Source of the DNA: Anaerococcus prevotii DSM 20548
GTDB lineage: Bacteria; Bacillota; Clostridia; Tissierellales; Peptoniphilaceae
Assembly: GCF_000024105.1 (NCBI RefSeq)
Contig: NC_013171.1
Span: 372,001 to 436,000, forward strand
DNA: 64,000 bases
Reading direction: 5' to 3'
The translations under genes and the position numbers were made by a program. Each line of letters opens with the position of its first letter. The stretch's first letter is position 1. The notes under the pieces were generated by a model, which saw only the letters and a list, made by a program, of their open reading frames with translations, was not told the origin of the DNA and searched no databases. Of the stretch, positions 8,868-18,103 are shown piece after piece.

Positions 8868-10400
8868 ATGAAGAAAGACAAAATTATAGTATTAAACTTC
8901 GGCGGCCAATACGACCAACTCATCGTAAGAAGAGTTAGAGAAATGGGAGTATACGCTGAATTATTCGACTGCGATACCAAAATCGAGGACATTGATTTTG
9001 AAAATGTTGCAGGAATAATCCTAACAGGCGGCCCACAATCAGTAAACGACAAAAACTCACTAAAGGCAGATGACAGAATATTTGACCTAGACATTCCAAT
9101 ACTAGGAATCTGCTACGGACTCCAATATATCAACCACTACTACGAGGGAGAAGTCGAAACACCTAAAAACGGTGAATACGGTAAAACTCCACTATTCGTA
9201 GACCAAAAAAGTGAGCTTTTCCAAAATGTACCTCAAGAATCCGTAATCTGGATGAACCACAGGGACAGAGTAAACAAAATCGCAGAAGGCTTCAAGAAGA
9301 TCGCTTGGACCTTAAATGCACCAGTGGCAGGCATAGAAAACAAAGAAAAGAAAATCTATGCGGTACAATTCCACCCAGAAGTGGTACATTCTGAGTACGG
9401 AAAACAAATGCTAGAAAACTTTGTAATAAACATAGCGAAGGCTGAAAAAACATGGACTATGGAAGACTTTGCCAAGGCAAAAATTGCTGAGATCAAAGAA
9501 AAATACGCTGGAGAAAAAATGATCTGCGGCCTATCAGGTGGAGTAGACTCATCAGTTGCAGCGACAATCGTATCAAAGGCAATAGGGGATAATCTCCAAT
9601 GTATCTTCGTAGACCACGGACTACTAAGAAAAGACGAAGCCAAATCTGTAATGGAAACTTACAAGGACCTTGGTCTAAACGTAAAAATGGTCGACAAATC
9701 AGAAGAATTCCTAAGTCTACTTAAGGGAGTGGAAGAGCCTGAAGAGAAAAGAAAAATCATAGGCAACCACTTCGTAGAAGTATTTGAAGAAGAAGCCAAA
9801 AAAATCGGCGGAGCCAAATACCTAGTCCAAGGAACAATCTACCCTGACGTAATCGAAAGCGGTAAAGATAAGGCAAGTGTCATCAAAAGCCACCACAACG
9901 TAGGAGGCCTTCCTGAAGATATGGACTTCGTAGGACTCGTAGAGCCACTAAGAGAACTCTTCAAAGACGAAGTAAGAGCGGTAGGAGAGGCAATAGGAGT
10001 ACCACATGATATGGTATGGCGCCAACCATTCCCAGGACCAGGCCTAGCCATAAGAGTAATCGGTGAAATCACCAAAGACAAACTAGAAATAGTAAGAGAA
10101 ACAGACGCAATCCTAAGAGAAGAAGTAGAAAACTTCGGCTTAAAAGAAGACATCTGGCAATACTTCACAGTATGGACACCAATCAAGACTGTAGGAGTAA
10201 AAGGAGACGCAAGAGTCTACGAAAACGTCATAGCAGTAAGAGCAGTAACCAGCACCGACGCCATGACAGTAGAAGCCGCCAACCTCCCATACGATCTAAT
10301 GCAAACTCTATCTAATAGAATGATAAACGAAGTAGCCGGAGTAGGAAGAATAGTATACGATATAACAAGTAAACCACCTGGAACAATTGAATGGGAGTAA
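8868..10400 (+). CDS. guaA: GMP synthase (glutamine-hydrolysing)
   Basis: Converts XMP to GMP with ATP and glutamine in purine synthesis. The N-terminal class I amidotransferase has C82 in GICYG and the His/Glu pair in FHPEVVHS; the PP-loop ATPase domain carries SGGVDSSV; the dimerisation domain ends with the usual IVYDITSKPPGTIEWE. The 510 residues are typical. A strong AAGGAGG lies seven bases before the ATG. No purine riboswitch is visible in the 11-base gap upstream, so expression probably follows the operon. Confidence 0.97.
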   Translation: MKKDKIIVLNFGGQYDQLIVRRVREMGVYAELFDCDTKIEDIDFENVAGIILTGGPQSVNDKNSLKADDRIFDLDIPILGICYGLQYINHYYEGEVETPKNGEYGKTPLFVDQKSELFQNVPQESVIWMNHRDRVNKIAEGFKKIAWTLNAPVAGIENKEKKIYAVQFHPEVVHSEYGKQMLENFVINIAKAEKTWTMEDFAKAKIAEIKEKYAGEKMICGLSGGVDSSVAATIVSKAIGDNLQCIFVDHGLLRKDEAKSVMETYKDLGLNVKMVDKSEEFLSLLKGVEEPEEKRKIIGNHFVEVFEEEAKKIGGAKYLVQGTIYPDVIESGKDKASVIKSHHNVGGLPEDMDFVGLVEPLRELFKDEVRAVGEAIGVPHDMVWRQPFPGPGLAIRVIGEITKDKLEIVRETDAILREEVENFGLKEDIWQYFTVWTPIKTVGVKGDARVYENVIAVRAVTSTDAMTVEAANLPYDLMQTLSNRMINEVAGVGRIVYDITSKPPGTIEWE

Positions 10401-11562
10401 ATCGACCGTTGATTTCGGTCGATTTACCCGGAAATCAGCTGCGGTAGCAGCTAAAGAGTTTGTGTAATAAACGGGATTTTCGTTAGTCCCATCATCTAAG
10501 AGTGACCGATGCTTCGCATCGGTCATTTTCGAGATAAGCTAATACGCAAAGCGTGTTAGCGAATCCGAAAAACTAAGCGAGAAAATTCCAAAGGAGTTTT
10601 CGAGAGGAATCGCAAGCGATGTTTTTACGTCAGCCCCATATATCGAGCACGAAGTGCGAAGATAGATGGATGGCTGCCCTTCTGCAGGGAAGAAAAGCCG
10701 ACGCGACCGAATATAATGCTAACAAAAATATCGTAGGCGATATTTTTGTGTTAATCACTATTTATCAAGGTGCAAAGCACCGCAGAATAAATAGATGATT
10801 AAGCTTATGTCACAAATCCTGAAAAATCCTGACGAAAAGGAAGGGTTTTTAAGGTGTGTGACTGAGCGTTGGCTTTTCTGATTCGCTGAATGGGATTGAA
10901 AATTATTAAATAATTTTCAAGTATGATATAGATTCACTCAAACGAAGAGATATTACATTCAAAATCAAAATAAAGTTAGGAATCGCAAGCGATATTTTAT
11001 GTCAGGACCCCATTGTTGAAACTTTAGTTTCAAGAATGGAAGGTCTGCCCTTCTTAGGCGAGAAATCGCTGATGTGACAAATATGATCATCATCGATTTC
11101 GAGTCGAGAATGGGAGTAGTCCCACCATCTTGGGTGGAAAATGCGAAGCATTTTCATATCTGAGATAAGCGAAGGAGCGGAGTTTCAAGCGAATCCAGAG
11201 AACTAAGCGAAGAAACTCGAAAAGAGTTTCTGAGAGGATATCCCTGTGTGGGAGTTTTACCCGAAAAATAGTGCGGAACACGGAGAGCAGTAAAACTGTG
11301 GTTTTCGTTAGTCCCACCATCTAAGTGTGGCCGATGCTTAAGCATCGGTCATTTTCGAGACCACTCAGCCACTGCACCAGACCTACCATCTATTTCTAAC
11401 GAAATAGAGTTAGGACTTCGCGTGGAGGGTCTTCCCAAAGTCAGACGGGCTTGCACAAAACTAAGAGAGAAAACTCAGGAGAGTTTTCGAGAGGAAAGTG
11501 GTAGGAAAATTGGCTACTGGTACTCAAATGGTACTGGAAGCTAAAAAGAATAAACTAAATAT
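10399..11562. repeat. Hairpin array: three or more imperfect copies of a structured repeat element
   Basis: No gene is supported here. The stretch is a near-continuous run of short perfect hairpins, starting at the guaA stop (AAATCGACC...GGTCGATTT, 10399-10425). Recurrent blocks are: TCCCA(C/T)CATCT followed by a hairpin (10504-10524, 11137-11155, 11329-11350); GAGATAAGC-hairpin-GCGAATCC (from 10531 and 11163); AACTAAG(C/A)GA followed by a hairpin and GAGAGGA (10581-10601, 11212-11230, 11469-11488); GAATCGCAAGCGAT (10607, 10979); and a nested stem GTCAG-CC-CCAT...ATGG-GG-CTG-CCCTTC (about 10629-10682 and 10999-11052). The stems differ in sequence between copies but keep pairing. Other perfect hairpins are CAAAAATATCG-TAGG-CGATATTTTTG near 10723 and GGTGC-AAA-GCACC near 10769. 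The small reading frames that cross the region are by-products of the repeats. Confidence 0.75.
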
Positions 11563-11564
11563 TA

Positions 11565-12880
11565 GAGACTGTGTAAAATTTTGTGTATAGGAGCCTCCTG
11601 ATTAGGATAAAGAAAAACTAATCAGGAGGAAATTTAATGCTAAGTAAAAGACCAGAAACAAGACTTAACAAAATAGCAAAAATGTTAATCGAAGAGTATC
11701 AGCCTCAAAGTGAACAAGATATTCAAGAAGCACTAAAAGATTTTAGGCGATACAATGTAAGAACTTTTAAAAGCAGAATTAGATAAGCATTTAGACTATG
11801 AATATGGAGAAAAACCACTTTCCTTAAATACAAGAAACGGTACAAGTAAAAAACAGTTAGATCATCATATGGAAATATAGATTTAAACATACCAAGAGAT
11901 AGAGAAGGGATATTTGAACCACAATCATTAAAAAATACGAAAAAGACACCTCAAACATAGTAAATCAGATGATATCAATGTATGGAAAAGGAATACCCTC
12001 GCCTAATAATATCATCAACTCATTTCATTCGTTGGATATTATTGGCTGGAGTAGACCCTTATAACAAGAGACATATCATCTCATATCAAAGATATCTATG
12101 GATTTGGCATATCAGAAACAATGGTAAGTAAAATAACAAATAAAATACTACCAACCATAGAAGAGTGGCAAAATAGACCGCTAGAAAAAATCTATCCTAT
12201 GGTCTTTTTAGACGCCATCCACTATCACGTAAGAGAAAACAACATAGTAGTCAAAAAAGCAGTATACATTGCTCTATGCTACAATCTAGAAGGTTTTAAA
12301 GATATACTTGGCATGTACCCGAGGGGCAGACCCTGGGTAGGAGAAAATGAATCAAGCAAATACTGGCTCTTAGTATTAAATCAGCTAAAAGAGAGAGGTC
12401 TTGAAGATATCCTAATAGTTTCAACAGATAACCTACCAGGATTTAGCCAGGCTATAGAAGCAGTATATCCAGAAGGAATAAGAAAACTAATCTATACAAC
12501 AAATACCATGGAAAACTTCAATAGGCAACTAAGAAAAGTAACCAAAAATAAAACCATATTTCCAAATGACTACGCACTACAAAAAAGCTTGTACCTTGCT
12601 ATGGTAGATGCCTCAAGCAAATGGACAAGTAGAATACGTGGCTGGGATTAAATCTTATCCCAATTATCAATATTTTTTGAAGGGAGGTTTTAATCAAGCA
12701 AAAAATTTAGCGTGAAATCGGCTGCAAATTTTCATGAAAATTTGACAGTTTATTAAGCCCAAGTAAAATTAAGTTAAGCTCCATTTCTAAAGAAATGGAC
12801 ATATATTGATACATAAAAAATGTATCAACCCTTACCCTTAATCAGGATTTAGGTTGATACACAAAATTATTTACAGACCC
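11565..12880 (+). mobile_element. Degenerate IS256-family insertion sequence
   Basis: The left end (from 11565, GACTGTGTAAAATTTTGTGTAT) is matched by a diverged inverted copy at 12855-12880 (ATACACAAAATTATTTACAGACC), giving an element of about 1.3 kb, the usual IS256 size. Inside is a dead Mutator-type transposase (separate entry). The right end abuts the broken rhuM coding sequence, so the element appears to have inserted in that gene. No clear target duplication can be read because the other flank is the hairpin array. Confidence 0.75.
11637..12693 (+). pseudogene. IS256/Mutator-type transposase, inactivated
   Basis: The first fragment from ATG 11637 (start MLSKRPETRLNKIAKML) matches the N-terminus of IS256 transposases, then the frame is lost near 11770 with several shifts to about 12100. 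The long remaining frame (12121-12651, 176 residues) holds the first catalytic Asp region (FLDAIHYHVREN), the second (STDNLPGFSQAI) and the TTNTMENFNRQLRKV segment. Compared with the family, roughly 70-75 residues are missing between AVYPE and GIRKLIYTT; the family has a similar YPE at both ends, so this looks like a deletion between short repeats. A TAA replaces the conserved Gln after RGWD (family WGQ), and the normal tail ILSQLSIFFE continues beyond it to 12693. It is certainly inactive. Confidence 0.9.
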
Positions 12881-12885
12881 TTACA

Positions 12886-13184
12886 GATCCCTTTGTTTCT
12901 CTTGAAACGTTCCTATTACCTTCTTTTTGAACTATTAGGAAATTCCTAATAGTTGCTTTTTCTTGCAGTTCCTTGTCTTCAAATATATTTTTTAAATGTT
13001 CATTTATAGTAGAAACACTCACATTGTGGAGAGTAGCCATCATCTTTTGAGTAAGCCAAATATTTTCATCTTCATATCTTATTTCAATAGCATCTTCATC
13101 ATTTCCTGTGGTAGCTATATAGGTCAAATATTCAGCAGCAGAAGATCTAATTTGCTTTTCATCTTTATTTAATTCTCCGCTCAT
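12886..13184 (-). pseudogene. RhuM family protein, 3'-truncated by the IS element
   Basis: The - strand frame begins with ATG at 13184 after a good GGAGG and encodes the typical RhuM N-terminus (IEIRYEDENIWLTQKMMATL...VSVSTINEHLKNIF...RNFLIVQKEGNRNVSRE). RhuM proteins are about 330 residues; here only about 100 remain. Homology stops after VSRETKG, where the IS256 right end begins, and the last few codons are IS sequence. RhuM genes are of uncertain function and commonly sit within type I restriction-modification loci, which fits the hsdM remnant nearby. Confidence 0.8.
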
Positions 13185-13242
13185 AATACCTCCAGGTATT
13201 TATTTTTTATTTTATCCTAATCTTAAAATAATATAAAAAAAA

Positions 13243-14022
13243 TTATTCATCATCATTTACATAAAACCTATCTTCAAACCAATTATCAAACTTATAATCA
13301 TCAGCTATAGGGAATGACATATCTGAATATAAAAATATTTCAATATCATTATCTCCAAACATATCGTATATCCACTCATCCCAATACTGGAAATCTTCAA
13401 AGTCATCTTTATTAAGATTGATTAACATTTCTTGCATTAATAACTCAGCCTCGTCAATGATTGATTTTAATATTATCTCTTCAATAGGCTTATGAGCTAT
13501 AAAGTCATAACCCTTCACAGCTTTTATTATTAATTGATTTAAAGCTCTTTTTAATTTTATTAAGAAATTATAATCATACTCCATTAGGAATTCTTCTGGT
13601 AAGGATAACTGAAGGCTAGAGGCATTTAATTGACCAATGTGTGAACCTTTAGGCAAACTTGATAATTCTTCTAGATCCATCATTATATCATCTGATAAGA
13701 TATCAGAACCTATGCAAAATGCTATAGCTGCGTATTTACCGTATAAGTCGTTTATCGTTTCTGACCATGCATCATGAGTCCTATACTCATCTAGATAATT
13801 TTCAACATCTGTTTCTTCATCATTAGGAAATTTTGACCACCTTAAAGCTACTAATATACCCTTAATTTTATCCTGTCTAATTGGATTTCCAGATTCATAC
13901 CTACTCCATGTTCTAGTGCCTACATTAGCTTTTTTTGCAGCTTGTTCAATAGTTAAACCCAATTCTTCTCTTCTGTTTTTTATTAGCTTAGACATGTTGT
14001 TATTATTTTCTATTGAATTCAT
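13243..14022 (-). CDS. XRE-type helix-turn-helix regulator with a unique C-terminal domain
   Basis: The 259-residue protein starts at ATG 14022, which has GGAGG seven bases upstream; an earlier in-frame ATG at 14064 lacks one. Residues 10-65 form a Cro/CI-type helix-turn-helix (IKNRREELGLTIEQAAKKANVGTRTWSRYESG). The remaining 190 residues are acidic, rich in Asp, Glu, Trp and Tyr, and match nothing I recognise. It is transcribed divergently from the DUF4145 gene, so it may control the shared 230-base intergenic region. A link to defence is only suggested by location. Confidence 0.75.
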   Translation of the reverse strand: MNSIENNNNMSKLIKNRREELGLTIEQAAKKANVGTRTWSRYESGNPIRQDKIKGILVALRWSKFPNDEETDVENYLDEYRTHDAWSETINDLYGKYAAIAFCIGSDILSDDIMMDLEELSSLPKGSHIGQLNASSLQLSLPEEFLMEYDYNFLIKLKRALNQLIIKAVKGYDFIAHKPIEEIILKSIIDEAELLMQEMLINLNKDDFEDFQYWDEWIYDMFGDNDIEIFLYSDMSFPIADDYKFDNWFEDRFYVNDDE

Positions 14023-14255
14023 TATATTCCTCCATTCTAAATATGGCTTGCCACTTATATACATTATGCCACCATTTTAAATAAAGTCAATCAGGATTTT
14101 TAAAACCATAAATTTACTCTTAGTTTTATTACTTATAAATTCCTACTTTGTATTATTATAAAATATTAAGAATTCGGAGCCTATATGATATAATAATTGT
14201 GATAATAAATAAAAAATGTTAGTTAGACCTTTGATTATTTTAGAAAGGATAATAA

Positions 14256-14960
14256 ATGAACGATTACTTAGAGTGTCCATTTTGTAAGAAGATATTTGCT
14301 TTGACTAAAGATACTTTTTATGAAGCCTGTCCTGAGTTTGATTCTAATAATTGGAAAAATTATAAACAGAAAAATTCAGAAGATAAGATTGAATATCTAC
14401 ATTTAGATACATCTGGATTAATTATACAATTTAATAAATGCCCAGCTTGCAAGAAAGTAACCATAGATATAATAGGAGCAGGTTCACAATTTCCTGAAGG
14501 ATTCAGACGAAGAATATTCCCAGCATCTCAAGCCAAACAATATCCAAATTACATACCAAGCCATATATTGAAAGATTATACTGAAGCATATGATATATTA
14601 GAATTAAGCCCAAAGGCTTCAGCTACCTTATCAAGAAGATGCCTACAAAGTATGATCAGAGATAGGTGGAAAGTAAATGAGAAAAATTTATATAAGGAAA
14701 TTGATGCTATAAGTGATAAAGTAGATGCCAATACTTGGGATGCCATAGATGCCTTGCGTAAAATAGGAAATATTGGAGCTCATATGCAAAAGGATACAAG
14801 CCTTATTATAGATATAGAGCCTTGGGAAGCTGAAAAATTAATATTACTTATAGAGGTACTTATTAAGTCTTGGTATATAGATATGCATGAAAGAGAAAAA
14901 TTATTTGAAGACATAGTTAGTATCAAAGATTCTAAAGAAAAATTAGGATTTGAAAAGTAA
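14256..14960 (+). CDS. DUF4145 domain protein with N-terminal zinc-ribbon-like cysteines
   Basis: A 234-residue protein. The N-terminal half has CPFC near residue 7 and CPAC near residue 68, a likely zinc-binding pair. The C-terminal half (about 115-215) matches the DUF4145 helical domain: SPKASATLSRRCLQSMIRDRW followed by WDAIDALRKIGNIGAH. DUF4145 domains are often attached to, or encoded beside, restriction enzyme subunits, consistent with the hsdM remnant downstream. The start follows AGAAAGGATAAT with acceptable spacing. The molecular role is not known. Confidence 0.75.
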   Translation: MNDYLECPFCKKIFALTKDTFYEACPEFDSNNWKNYKQKNSEDKIEYLHLDTSGLIIQFNKCPACKKVTIDIIGAGSQFPEGFRRRIFPASQAKQYPNYIPSHILKDYTEAYDILELSPKASATLSRRCLQSMIRDRWKVNEKNLYKEIDAISDKVDANTWDAIDALRKIGNIGAHMQKDTSLIIDIEPWEAEKLILLIEVLIKSWYIDMHEREKLFEDIVSIKDSKEKLGFEK

Positions 14961-15047
14961 ATATTATTTAAAACAATTATTAAATTATAAGTATGGGAAA
15001 TACTTTATGATATGATAAGTAGAAAATAATAAAAATAGGAGCACATA

Positions 15048-15760
15048 ATGGATAATGTCACTGGAACCAACCTTGGTTTTGAAAAAGAAATTTTTGCTGC
15101 AGCTGATAAGCTCAGGGGCAATATGGATGTGGCTGAATATAAAAACGTTGTTTTAGGGCTGATATTTTAAAATATATATCAGATTCCTTTGAAGCTAAGT
15201 ATAAGAGTCTTTTGGAAGATGGTGAAGATTATGCTGAGGATAGGGATGAATACTTGACTGAAAATATATTTTTTGTACCTAAAGAAGCTAGATGGGAATA
15301 TGTAGCATCTAATGCTACCAGTCCAGAAATTGGCCAGCTAATAGATCAGGCTATGATATCCATAGAAGAAGAAAATCCTAAACCTAATGGAATCTTGCCT
15401 AAAAACTACGCTAGACCTGAGCTTGATAAAAGAAGGCTTGGGGAAGTAGTGGTTCTTTTTGATAATCTAAATCTCAAGGACCACGGCTCATATAAAGATA
15501 TACTTGGCAGGAGCTATGAATATGCCATAGCTAAGTTTGCAAGTCTTGAAGGTAGAAATGCGGGAGAATTTTACACACCTACATCAATAGTTAGAACAAT
15601 AGTAAAAATCCTAGAACCCTACCAAGGCAGGGGGTATGACACTTGTTGCGGGTCTCGTGCCGTAATAGTGATAGAGGCAAATAGTTATGTGAATACAAGG
15701 AGATCAAGACTTCCACCAAAGTTTAAAACTCAAAAAATAAATAGTTGGTGTGCTGTTTAG
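15048..15760 (+). pseudogene. hsdM: Type I restriction-modification methyltransferase HsdM, broken
   Basis: ATG 15048 follows AGGAG and gives the HsdM N-terminus (FEKEIFAAADKLRGNMD...KNVVLGLIF). A stop then follows at about 15166-15168; restoring one base there continues exactly as HsdM (LKYISDSFEAKYKSLLEDG), so this is a one-base deletion. The second frame carries on through SYEYAIAKFASLEGRNAGEFYTP to YDTCCGS, which corresponds to the SAM-binding motif usually read DPCCGSGGMFVQS. Homology ends at that point and the last 35 residues are unrelated. The catalytic NPPF region, hsdS and hsdR are all absent. The gene is doubly inactivated. Confidence 0.88.
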
Positions 15761-15817
15761 AGCAATGATTATATAATAATTATTGTAAAGAATACGCCAG
15801 TGTAAGGAGGGGGTATA

Positions 15818-16657
15818 TTGTCAAAAATTAAAAAAGAAAAAATTTCTGCTAAAGGCTTTGATATTGAGGTATACACAGAAGATTTTAAAAATGACTATAT
15901 AAGTCTTACTGATATAGCAAAATATAAAAACAAGGAGGAACCTAATGTAGTTGTTTCAAATTGGATGCGAAACTATAATACAATAGAATATCTTGGCATT
16001 TGGGAGCAGTTAAATAATCCAGATTTTAACCCCCTCGAATTCGAGGGGTATTTAAAAGAGGCGGGCAGTAACGCTTTTACTTTATCACCTCAAAAATGGC
16101 AGAAAACCACTAATGCAGTAGGACTATTTGTAAAGTTGGGTAGATATGGTGGCACATATGCTCATAAGGATATAGCTTTTAAATTTGCTTCATGGATATC
16201 TGCAGAATTTGAACTTTATATAATTAAAGATTATCAAAGACTTAAAGAAGATGAAAACTCAAAATTGTCATTAACATGGAATCTGCATAGAGAAATATCT
16301 AAAATCAATTATAAAATTCATACAGATGCCATTAAAGAGTATTTATTAGAAGACCTTACAGATGAGCAGTTATCATTTAAATATGCAAGTGAAGCAGATA
16401 TGCTTAATGTGGCACTATTTAATAAAAGAGCAAAACAGTGGCGTGAAGAAAATCCTGACCTAAAAGGAAATATGAGAGACTATGCAAGTCTTAATGAACT
16501 ATTGGTGCTTGCAAATATGGAATCCTACAATGCAATTTTAATTGAAAAGGGATTAGCGCAAAAAGAAAGAATGATTGAACTTAGAAATCTTGCAAAGGCC
16601 CAACTCGTATCTTTAGAAAAATTAAACCAATCAGATATAAAAAAACTACACAAGTAA
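15818..16657 (+). CDS. KilA-N domain protein
   Basis: The start is a TTG at 15818 with a strong AAGGAGG upstream. The 279-residue protein has an N-terminal KilA-N DNA-binding domain (DYISLTDIAKYKN...VVSNWMRNYNTIEYLGIWE...RYGGTYAHKDIAFKFASWIS). The C-terminal half is helical and charged (LNELLVLANMESYNAILIEKGL). Such proteins are frequent in phages and inside type I RM operons in Firmicutes, often near hsdM and rhuM. It looks intact although its probable partners are not. It may be a stranded accessory gene. Confidence 0.8.
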   Translation: MSKIKKEKISAKGFDIEVYTEDFKNDYISLTDIAKYKNKEEPNVVVSNWMRNYNTIEYLGIWEQLNNPDFNPLEFEGYLKEAGSNAFTLSPQKWQKTTNAVGLFVKLGRYGGTYAHKDIAFKFASWISAEFELYIIKDYQRLKEDENSKLSLTWNLHREISKINYKIHTDAIKEYLLEDLTDEQLSFKYASEADMLNVALFNKRAKQWREENPDLKGNMRDYASLNELLVLANMESYNAILIEKGLAQKERMIELRNLAKAQLVSLEKLNQSDIKKLHK

Positions 16658-16666
16658 AATTATTAT

Positions 16667-16815
16667 AGAGTTTTTGTTCCGGTACTGGGACTGGGACGGA
16701 ACTAAAATCTGAAAAATTCCTATAATTAGGTGGGTTTGATATATTTTTAAAATAGAATCTTGTATTTTGATTAGTTTGGAACATTTCTTATGCTTGTAAA
16801 AGAATAATGAGAGTA
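16667..16815 (+). repeat. Decayed repeat, copy 1 (TTCCGGTACTGG... family)
   Basis: The block around 16676 (TTCCGGTACTGGGACTGGGA) and the following 130 bases align clearly with 19550-19710, with scattered differences. In copy 2 the distal part still encodes a plausible protein tail (LNDLGYIVHLEKKNGSNKYYT), so both copies are probably remnants of the same C-terminal coding segment. Confidence 0.6.
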
Positions 16816-16907
16816 AAAATATCTATAAAGGTTAGGATTTGGTTTATTATTTTTCATTAGTTATAATTTAAAGCTTTCTGCTTACTGATCTTATATTTTT
16901 TAATAAA

Positions 16908-16955
16908 AAACTGGCCCTAGTAGTTAGTTTTATTGCTAACTTTTGGGGTCAGTTT
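16908..16955 (-). terminator. Terminator of the YeiH-family gene
   Basis: On the - strand AACTGACCCC (16955 downward) pairs with GGGCCAGTT, with an inner stem AGTTAG/CTAACT, and is followed by TTTTTTATTAAAAAA. It lies just past the stop at 16964. The rest of 16816-16907 shows nothing recognisable. Confidence 0.7.
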
Positions 16956-16963
16956 CTAAAAGA

Positions 16964-17998
16964 TTATAAGATGCCTAGAACTTTTTCTAGTATTAGGGTT
17001 ATGGATGTGATTGATATAAAGCACATTCCTCCTAAGGCTAGTGGCTTAGCTCCTGATTTTAATAGTTTTACTATATCACTATTAAAACCAATAGCTGACA
17101 TTGCCATTACAATAAAAAATTTGGATAAGTCCTTAAAGGGTTTGAAAAATTCAATATTTACTCCTTTGGCTAGGGCTATGGTTGTAATCAAACTTGCAAG
17201 GATGAAGTAGATTATAAAGAATGGGAAAATTTGTATTATAGAAATTTTTTTGTTATCTTCTTGATCAGCGTTTCTCATCCTAATGAAGGCTAGTCCTAAG
17301 CATATTGGAATTATAGCTAGGGTTCTAGTTAATTTTACTGTTACAGCCTTATCAAGTGTCTGGCTACCTAGATTATACATTGTATCCCATGTTGATGCGC
17401 ATGCTGTAACTGATGATGTATCATTAACAGCAGATCCTGCAAATATACCAAAGGCATGACCATCGGTAGTAGAAAATCCAATCATACGACCTAGGCTTGG
17501 AAATAAAATAGCGGCTAAGATATTAAAAAAGAATATGACAGATATGGCTTGGGCTATCTCATCTTCATCTGCATCTATAACTGGAGCGGCAGCTGCAATT
17601 GCAGAGCCTCCACAAATTGATGATCCAACACCAACAAGAGTTGCAATATTTCCTTTTATTAGCCCAGTCCTATAGGCTAGGTATGCGATTATAAGTGATG
17701 TTGATATGGTAGATAGGATGATTGGAAGTGATTGTTTACCAGTTTTTAAAACAATTCCAAGATCAAGACCAAACCCAAGGAGGATTACAGCATATTGAAG
17801 GATTTTCTTTGATGTAAATCTCACACCACCAATATAAGGTTTTTTGTCTTTTATAATTTGACCTAGGGCCATTCCAATTAGAATACCAAAGACTGCTGGG
17901 CCTACTAGTGGGATTCTTTTGCCGATTATCTGCGATATTATTGCAATTATAAGGCAAAGAATAATCCCTTTTATATTTTTTTCTATAGATTTTATCAT
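16964..17998 (-). CDS. YeiH family putative sulfate exporter
   Basis: A 344-residue polytopic membrane protein of the YeiH/UPF0324 family, with about ten hydrophobic segments and the family block GVGSSICGGSAIAAAAPVI, plus AGSAVNDTSSVTA. Family members are annotated as putative sulfate or sulfite-related exporters. The start at 17998 is chosen because GGAG lies at good spacing; the ATG 15 bases earlier lacks one. It is divergent from a LysR regulator, the usual pairing for yeiH and yeiE/cysL. The substrate is not proved by sequence. Confidence 0.85.
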   Translation of the reverse strand: MIKSIEKNIKGIILCLIIAIISQIIGKRIPLVGPAVFGILIGMALGQIIKDKKPYIGGVRFTSKKILQYAVILLGFGLDLGIVLKTGKQSLPIILSTISTSLIIAYLAYRTGLIKGNIATLVGVGSSICGGSAIAAAAPVIDADEDEIAQAISVIFFFNILAAILFPSLGRMIGFSTTDGHAFGIFAGSAVNDTSSVTACASTWDTMYNLGSQTLDKAVTVKLTRTLAIIPICLGLAFIRMRNADQEDNKKISIIQIFPFFIIYFILASLITTIALAKGVNIEFFKPFKDLSKFFIVMAMSAIGFNSDIVKLLKSGAKPLALGGMCFISITSITLILEKVLGIL

Positions 17999-18103
17999 AT
18001 ATTCTCCTTTCACTTTTTTTATTATATAATAAATATATATAATGTAAAATTATAATTATTTACTATATGATAAAAATTTGTTATGATAGATGTGGAGGAT
18101 GAT

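Noticed and set aside
10308-11345. Several - strand open frames across the guaA end and hairpin array
   Set aside because: They run through palindromic repeats, share segments such as DDGTNEN or DGGTNEN because of the repeats, overlap guaA, and lack ribosome sites; there is no protein-like composition beyond the repeat.
10399-11562. CRISPR array
   Set aside because: Repeats are not regular in length or spacing, the hairpins vary between copies, and no cas gene is present.
15160-15175. Phase-variable frameshift in hsdM
   Set aside because: The deletion lies in TTTTAAAATATAT, not a long homopolymer or repeat tract, and the gene is truncated further on.
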